Origin: Lachnospiraceae bacterium
GTDB lineage: Bacteria; Bacillota; Clostridia; Lachnospirales; Lachnospiraceae
Assembly: GCA_021200475.1 (NCBI GenBank)
Contig: JAJQGP010000079.1
Span: forward strand, 1-64,000
Reading direction: 5' to 3'
Length of the DNA: 64,000 bases
Below the pieces are notes generated by a model, which was not told where the DNA came from, did not search any database, and worked only from the letters and a program-made list of their open reading frames with translations. Shown piece after piece: positions 57,971-64,000 of the stretch. How positions within the stretch are numbered: the stretch's first letter is position 1; every line of letters begins with the position of its first letter. The position numbers and the translations under genes were made by a program.

Positions 57971-59092
57971 ATGACAGACTTAGTAGCATTTGATTCCGGG
58001 AAGGAGCGCCTGGTGGATCCGGCGCATGATGAATTGCTTTACTGCGGCAGGATTGACGATACGAATCCGCATGAGCCGGTCTTTGTGCAGCCTGGCAGCT
58101 TTGTAAGGATTGCATTTTCCGGTTCCTCCTGGCTCCGGGCAGTGGTGGTGAACCACAGGCGATGGAATGATTCCCGGGTAGGGGTTCTGGTGGATCAGGA
58201 GCAGCGCAGCATCGGGATTGAAAAGGATGACGAACCGGTAACGCTGTTGCTGGCGGAGAACCTGGATAAGGAGACCGAGCACACCGTGACGTTTTTTAAA
58301 CGGATGGATCAGTGCCACGAGTACCGGTTTCTTGGCTTTTATCTGGAAGACGGCGCGAAGGTTGGGCGGCTTCGTCCCTTGCCGGGGAAAAAGATTGAGT
58401 TCTACGGGGATTCTGTGACCGCAGGGGAAGTATCGGAGGCAGTTTCCTTTTGCGGGAAGCCCGATCCGCCGAGCAGCGGCGAGTACAACAACTCTTATTT
58501 TTCTTTTGCCTGGGCGACGGCAAGGCAGTTGCATGCGCAGGCGCATATCGTGGCGCATGGCGGTATCGCGATGATGGATGGCCTCGGATATATGCAGCTG
58601 TCAGACGGAAGCACGGTTGGTATGGAGAGCTGTTACGATAAAGTTTATTTTTACCCGGAGGAAGACCCGGGAGAGGGAGCTTTGCCGTCCGGACGAATGG
58701 AACGCTGGAATTTCGAGCGCTTTACCCCGCAGGTCGTCGTGGCTGCTGTGGGGCAGAATGACGCTTACCCGTTTGATTTTATGAAGGAAGAGGAACATGG
58801 GGAGCAGGCAGTTGCCTGGCGAGCTCATTATAAGACCTGGATCGAATCGCTGCGGCGAATCTATCCGGACGCGTGGATCGTATTGATGACAACGATTTTA
58901 GAGCATCATCCGGGCTGGGACCGCAGCATCGGGTGCGTCTGCGCGGAATTGAATGACCCGAAGATCGTTCATTTTCTGTTTGCAGAGAATGGGAGAGGAA
59001 CGCCCGGACATATCCGCGTGCCGGAAGCGATGAACATGGCGCTGGAGCTGGGAGGCTTTATTGAGAGTCTTTCGGACCGTCTGTGGTCATGA
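57971..59092 (+). CDS. SGNH/GDSL hydrolase, carbohydrate esterase family 2-like
   Basis: IEFYGDSVTAGEVSEA block I; VVVAAVGQNDAYPFDF; HPGWDRSI; N-terminal jelly-roll-like domain. Confidence 0.8.
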   Translation: MTDLVAFDSGKERLVDPAHDELLYCGRIDDTNPHEPVFVQPGSFVRIAFSGSSWLRAVVVNHRRWNDSRVGVLVDQEQRSIGIEKDDEPVTLLLAENLDKETEHTVTFFKRMDQCHEYRFLGFYLEDGAKVGRLRPLPGKKIEFYGDSVTAGEVSEAVSFCGKPDPPSSGEYNNSYFSFAWATARQLHAQAHIVAHGGIAMMDGLGYMQLSDGSTVGMESCYDKVYFYPEEDPGEGALPSGRMERWNFERFTPQVVVAAVGQNDAYPFDFMKEEEHGEQAVAWRAHYKTWIESLRRIYPDAWIVLMTTILEHHPGWDRSIGCVCAELNDPKIVHFLFAENGRGTPGHIRVPEAMNMALELGGFIESLSDRLWS

Positions 59093-59109
59093 TGTATATG
59101 AGGCATATC

Positions 59110-59167
59110 GTGACTGGTCACAACCCGGCCACGTACCTGCTGCGTGGTCGGGTTGAAAGCATAGTGG
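59110..59167. repeat. Dispersed palindromic repeat family A, copy 3
   Basis: gtgactggtcacaacccggccacgtacctgctgcgtggtcgggttgaaagcatagtgg. Confidence 0.85.
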
Positions 59168-59428
59168 AAGCCGCAAAATCGGCCCCTATTGCGTAGCGAT
59201 CTGAATTGAGAACTCAAAAATGTTAATATGCGCAAAAACATCGCAGCGACCTTCTGGTCGATATGTATATTGCAATTTCAGAGAAACAAAAAAGAAATGG
59301 CAAAATATCTAAAAAAAAGAAACAGCTTGATTTTTTGTGAAAAGTGCTGTATCATGGTTTCATTGTTGGAGATATGCAAGGGACGAAAGTTGCATAAATT
59401 ATTCCCACATGAAAAAGGAGGATACAGA

Positions 59429-61240
59429 ATGAAAATTACTCGTAGGGACTTTTTAAAAGGAACGGCGGCCGGTGCGGCCAGCATGGCGATGGCAGGCGTG
59501 TTAGGTATGCCGGTGATGGCTTCTGAGTCAGACGGCTCTACGCCGCGGAATGAGACACTTTATTTCTCAGGTCAGCAGTGGGGTACGATCGCGAGCTGGA
59601 ACCCGATGGATCCGAACGCGAATAACGCGATGGGCATCATGCAGGGAGATTCTTCCCGTACACTGCTCTATGAGACACTGTTTATGTACAATATGCTGGA
59701 CGGCCAGCTGTACGGACTGCTTGCGACCGACTATGAATGGGCGGATGACAATATGTCGGCGCTGATTGTACATCTGAATCAGGACGCGCATTGGAGCGAT
59801 GGTACGGCTGTGACAGCGGCGGATGTTGTGGCTACCTTTAACTATCACGTAAACTGTGAGTCTTCGATCGGCCTTGATATCATTAATTATGTTTCTTCTA
59901 TGGAAGCGACGGATGATTATACTGTTCAGATGAACAGTGTTCTGAACGATGACGGCGCAGCGGCAAACTACATGATGATTCTGCGGTACACGCAGCAGAT
60001 GTATATCATGCAGGAAGCTTATCTGCAGACCGTGGAAGCCAGATGCGAGACGCTTGCTGACATGAAGACCGATACGATGGAAGATTTTGTAGGGTCCGGC
60101 CCGTATCTGAAATATTTTGACGACGACCAGAAGGTTGTATTCATTCGCGACGATAATTACTGGGGCCAGGCTGAGTCTATGTGGGGATGCCTTCCGGCAC
60201 CGACCTATATCGCTCACACAATTTACGCAGATAATGCCGGCGGCGATACCGCTCTGCGCGCAGGCGAGGTAGACGTTTCCCAGCAGTTCACGACGAACGT
60301 ACAGGATCTGTGGGAAGTAGACGGCCTGCCAATCACCACCTACATTGATGAAGAGCCGTACAACATGGCGGCGACCATGCCGTCCCTGTGGTTCAACACA
60401 GAGGTGGAAGGCCTGGATCAGGTAGAAGTCCGCAAGACAATTGCCATGGCGATCGATTATGAGCAGATCCGTTCCTCCGCAATGTCCAATCAGTCCCCGA
60501 GCTTTGACGATGTTCCGCGTTCGACGATGAACCCGACAGACGGCGAGCAGGCTTTGATTGATGCGGATACGATTGCTTCCCTGCAGTGGGCAAGCAATGA
60601 CATCGACGGCGCGATTGCGCTCCTCGATGAGGCTGGCATCGTGGATTCCGACGGCGATGGAATCCGTGAATACAATGGTTCTCCGCTTTCCTTCACCGTA
60701 GAGTGCCCGACCGGCTGGACAGACTGGCAGGCGTCTCTGGAGATCGTAGCGCAGTGCGCGAATGAGATCGGTATCCAGGTAGAGACCTATTATCCGGACG
60801 CTTCTGTATTCTATGATGATTTGTACAGCGGCAACTTCCAGCTGATCATGAACTCCCCGTCAGGCTCCTCGATCGTATGCCCGTGGCTCCGCTGCATGCA
60901 GTATCTGAGCAGCACCTACGCAGACCTGGAGTACAACACCAGCGGCAACTGGGGCAAGTACAGAAATGACGAGGCAGATGAGATTCTTGACGCGATCGCG
61001 GTTACCACCGATGATGATCAGCTGATCGAGTACTATACAAGACTGAACGAGATCTATCTGACGGATGTTCCTTCTGTAGCTTTGATGTATCGTCCGCAGT
61101 TGTTCTATACCGTAAATGAGTCCGTATGGACCGGATACCCGATGTATGAGGATGGTTCCAATATCCCGCCGACCGATTGTACAGATGGCTACGGCATTGC
61201 AGCACTTTACAATCTGGTTCTGGTAGAGGAGCTGGAGTAA
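59429..61240 (+). CDS. ABC peptide/oligosaccharide (SBP_bac_5) solute-binding protein with Tat-like signal
   Basis: MKITRRDFLKGTAAGAASMAMAGVLGMPVMASE; WSDGTAVTAADVVATFNY typical of family 5. Confidence 0.9.
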   Translation: MKITRRDFLKGTAAGAASMAMAGVLGMPVMASESDGSTPRNETLYFSGQQWGTIASWNPMDPNANNAMGIMQGDSSRTLLYETLFMYNMLDGQLYGLLATDYEWADDNMSALIVHLNQDAHWSDGTAVTAADVVATFNYHVNCESSIGLDIINYVSSMEATDDYTVQMNSVLNDDGAAANYMMILRYTQQMYIMQEAYLQTVEARCETLADMKTDTMEDFVGSGPYLKYFDDDQKVVFIRDDNYWGQAESMWGCLPAPTYIAHTIYADNAGGDTALRAGEVDVSQQFTTNVQDLWEVDGLPITTYIDEEPYNMAATMPSLWFNTEVEGLDQVEVRKTIAMAIDYEQIRSSAMSNQSPSFDDVPRSTMNPTDGEQALIDADTIASLQWASNDIDGAIALLDEAGIVDSDGDGIREYNGSPLSFTVECPTGWTDWQASLEIVAQCANEIGIQVETYYPDASVFYDDLYSGNFQLIMNSPSGSSIVCPWLRCMQYLSSTYADLEYNTSGNWGKYRNDEADEILDAIAVTTDDDQLIEYYTRLNEIYLTDVPSVALMYRPQLFYTVNESVWTGYPMYEDGSNIPPTDCTDGYGIAALYNLVLVEELE

Positions 61241-61435
61241 TTCGCGTTCCTGCAGCCGTGTGACTGCCGTATGGCATGCCTGATCCGGCTGTGATCGGAA
61301 GTGTGCAGGATCGGTAAAGAATATAAGATTTTATAAAACATGAGACAGATATAAAGTGGAGAGACCGGGACGTGTTTCCCGGCCTTTTGCCATATTGAAA
61401 CGGCTGTTTTATGGCAGAAGATGAGGTGACGATAT

Positions 61436-62440
61436 ATGAAAGGCTATAAGAAATATTTTGGCCAGAAGATCATCTGGTATCTGGTCACACTGGTGATTGC
61501 CGTTGTGTTAAATTTCCTGCTTCCGCGGCTGATGCCGGGCGACCCGGTTTCCGCCATCATGGGGAAATCGGTGAGCGGCATGACGGACGCTACAGCGATT
61601 CAGAAGGTTTATGAACAATACATAGAAGAATTTGGCATTGATAAGCCGCTGTATGTCCAGTTTATCAAATGGGTACAGGGAGCGCTGCGCGGAGACTTCG
61701 GCGTTTCCTTCAGCCAGTATCCGAGGACGGTTTCGGACATTCTGGCTTCCTCCATCGGGTGGACGCTGGTACTGCAGCTGCCGGCGATTATTGTGGGCTG
61801 GCTGCTCGGCAATATTCTCGGTGCGGTAGCCGCTTACATGAAGGGTGTTTTCGACAAGGCGATCCTGCCCGCGTTTATGTTCCTGAGCAATGTTCCGGCC
61901 TTCGGTATGGCGATTGTCCTGCTGGTGGTTTTCAGTGTGCAGCTGGGGTGGCTTCCGGCAAGCGGTGCCTACGGGTATGATCTGATTCCGACCATGAGCC
62001 TGTCCTTTGTGTGGTCGGTATTTGTTCATTACCAGCTTCCGTTCTGGTCCATCGTACTCATTACGATTGGCGGGCAGGCGATCGGTATGCGTTCGATGTC
62101 CATCTATGAATTGAATGCCGATTATGTGAAGTACGCCCGTTTCCTGGGCATCAAGGACAGGAAGATCGTCGGCTATGTATTCCGCAACGCGATGCTCCCG
62201 CAGATCACGGGTCTGGCGATGTCTCTTGGTACGATGATGGGCGGCGCACTGGTGGCGGAGACCATTTTCAGCTACCCTGGCATCGGCACTGCGATGGTGA
62301 GTGCGATCACCGGTAACGATTACCCTCTGCTTTCTGCCTGTACGCTGGTAATCACGATCATGGTATTGCTGGCAAATCTGATCGTGGAGATTATCTATGG
62401 TATTATTGACCCGCGTGTGAAAGCTGCGCAGCAGGATTAA
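61436..62440 (+). CDS. ABC permease, DppB/OppB type
   Basis: [76 protein letters not shown]. Confidence 0.93.
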   Translation: MKGYKKYFGQKIIWYLVTLVIAVVLNFLLPRLMPGDPVSAIMGKSVSGMTDATAIQKVYEQYIEEFGIDKPLYVQFIKWVQGALRGDFGVSFSQYPRTVSDILASSIGWTLVLQLPAIIVGWLLGNILGAVAAYMKGVFDKAILPAFMFLSNVPAFGMAIVLLVVFSVQLGWLPASGAYGYDLIPTMSLSFVWSVFVHYQLPFWSIVLITIGGQAIGMRSMSIYELNADYVKYARFLGIKDRKIVGYVFRNAMLPQITGLAMSLGTMMGGALVAETIFSYPGIGTAMVSAITGNDYPLLSACTLVITIMVLLANLIVEIIYGIIDPRVKAAQQD

Positions 62441-62455
62441 ACAGGAGGGATTAAA

Positions 62456-63700
62456 ATGAAAAATACGTTGAGAAATATTTTCCATTCCCCCAGATTTGTG
62501 GTTGGGTTTGTGATCTTTATGGCGATTCTGCTGACAACGATCATCTATCCGCTGGTTGTTACGGCCAACCCGCTGGCGATGATCGGACAGGGCAATTTCT
62601 TTAAGCCGGGCACCTATGTTTCCGTTAAGGATACAGTTACGTCCAAAACATACACATTGAATATTGAGGCTGTGAGCAATATAGCGGATCAGCTGACAGA
62701 TACCAATAAAGAAGATATGCGCACCTGGCTGGTAAAATATGGCGGGGTGTCGCAGGAGGATATGGACGCGGCGGACGACGATGAGCTTGTGGAGCTCTGG
62801 CTGGAAAACTATGATTCCTCCGTGACGCAGTCGGGACTGACTTCCTCTACCAAGAAGGCGTATGTCCGGCTCAATGATACCATCTTAAGCCTGATGGATG
62901 ATTCGGACGTGATCATTGCTTCGGAGAATGAGGACGGTGAGCTGGAGGAGTCTGACAGCATCAGCACGAAAGAGTATGTAAATGTCAGCGATGTGACGAA
63001 TAAGAAGACGTTCCTTCTGGGCACGGACAATTTCGGGCGCGATGTGCTGACAGAGATGGTGAACGCGACGGCGACTTCGCTCAGAATCGGCCTGATCGCC
63101 GGACTGGTTGCCACGCTGATCGGTCTTTCTCTGGGTCTGCTCTCCGGTTATGTCGGAGGAACCTTTGACAACATTATTGTCTTTATTACGAACCTGTTTA
63201 CCGTGATTCCATCGTTCGTGCTGCTGATTCTTATCACTTATTCGGTGAACCAGAGTGCGCGCGGCGCGACCCTGATTGCGGTCGTGATCGGGCTGACCTC
63301 CTGGACCTGGACCTGCCGTTCGGTGCGGTCACAGGTAATTTCTCTGCGGAACCGTGACCATGTGAATCTCTCCAAGCTGTCCGGACACAGTATGTTCCGG
63401 ATCGTGGTGACGGATATTTTGCCCTATGTAGCTTCTTATGTTGTGATGGCGCTGATCCTGCAGATTTCGTCGGGAATTCTCTCGGAGGCGCAGCTGTCGA
63501 TGCTTGGCCTTGGACCGTCTACATCGACTACGGCGACACTGGGACTGATGATGAACTGGGCGACGGCCTATTCGGCTCATCTGAACGGCTCCTGGTGGGC
63601 GTATTTCCCGGTAGTTCTCACCATTACACTGATTTCATTCTCGCTGAACCTGATGAATACAGGGCTTGACCAGGTATTCAATCCGCAGCTGAGGGATTAA
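62456..63700 (+). CDS. ABC permease, DppC/OppC type with enlarged extracellular insert
   Basis: [40 protein letters not shown]; about 140 aa between TM1 and the LGTD motif. Confidence 0.9.
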   Translation: MKNTLRNIFHSPRFVVGFVIFMAILLTTIIYPLVVTANPLAMIGQGNFFKPGTYVSVKDTVTSKTYTLNIEAVSNIADQLTDTNKEDMRTWLVKYGGVSQEDMDAADDDELVELWLENYDSSVTQSGLTSSTKKAYVRLNDTILSLMDDSDVIIASENEDGELEESDSISTKEYVNVSDVTNKKTFLLGTDNFGRDVLTEMVNATATSLRIGLIAGLVATLIGLSLGLLSGYVGGTFDNIIVFITNLFTVIPSFVLLILITYSVNQSARGATLIAVVIGLTSWTWTCRSVRSQVISLRNRDHVNLSKLSGHSMFRIVVTDILPYVASYVVMALILQISSGILSEAQLSMLGLGPSTSTTATLGLMMNWATAYSAHLNGSWWAYFPVVLTITLISFSLNLMNTGLDQVFNPQLRD

Positions 63701-63710
63701 GGAGGATACC

Positions 63711-64000
63711 ATGGGAAAAGTAATGCTTGAAGTAAAGGATCTGAAGACAAAATATGTGACCCGTCTGCGTGAGAGTGTGTACGCGGTAGACGGTGTCTCT
63801 TTAAAGATCGAGGAAGGAAAATCCCTCGGCGTGGCGGGCGAGTCCGGCTGCGGCAAATCGACGCTGGCGCTCTCTCTGATGGGGTATTATTTCGCGCCGC
63901 TTCATTATATCAGTGGTAGCATAATCGTGGATGGCAAGGAAATCTCCGGCATGAAGCCGGACGATGTACGCAGAACAGTGCTTGGCACGGACGTCGCCTA
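63711..64000 (+). CDS. ABC transporter ATP-binding protein, DppD/OppD type (truncated by window end)
   Basis: [15 protein letters not shown]...[19 protein letters not shown]; open to the window end. Confidence 0.93.
   Translation, partial: MGKVMLEVKDLKTKYVTRLRESVYAVDGVSLKIEEGKSLGVAGESGCGKSTLALSLMGYYFAPLHYISGSIIVDGKEISGMKPDDVRRTVLGTDVA

Overview
The window reads as a chromosomal segment of a spore-forming, low-GC-lineage Firmicute, probably Lachnospiraceae/Clostridia (inference from gene content and order; no search was run). It is mostly housekeeping genes: MATE transporter; infC-rpmI-rplT with an L20-type leader; secA-prfB; an ACT-domain/hom/apgM-like cluster; tex; icd; tRNA-Ala(GGC) beside a ProXp-ala-like deacylase; glycerate kinase; a T-box-controlled trpEGDCFBA operon; a Phd/RelE-type toxin-antitoxin pair; SASP-holA; T-box-valS; addB-addA; a GtrA-YfhO fusion; murB-whiA-crh-like; then a carbohydrate/oligosaccharide uptake locus (LacI regulator, two solute-binding proteins, four permeases, a CE2-like esterase and a truncated ABC ATPase). 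No CRISPR array, prophage or IS transposase was seen. The strongest observations are: (1) TrpG has Tyr (TAC) in place of the catalytic Cys of the GVCLGHQ motif; (2) the prfB programmed +1 frameshift site uses UAA instead of the usual UGA; (3) a short dispersed repeat lies just after two intergenic terminators and also, in frame, inside addA; (4) two further dispersed repeat families, plus a pattern of low-complexity insertions in otherwise conserved proteins (TrpC, TrpF, ValS, AddA, AddB, glycerate kinase); (5) a GtrA-YfhO fusion and an HPr/Crh-like protein with Glu at the active-site His position. All calls come from reading the sequence and the supplied ORF track; family names are from motif recognition only.
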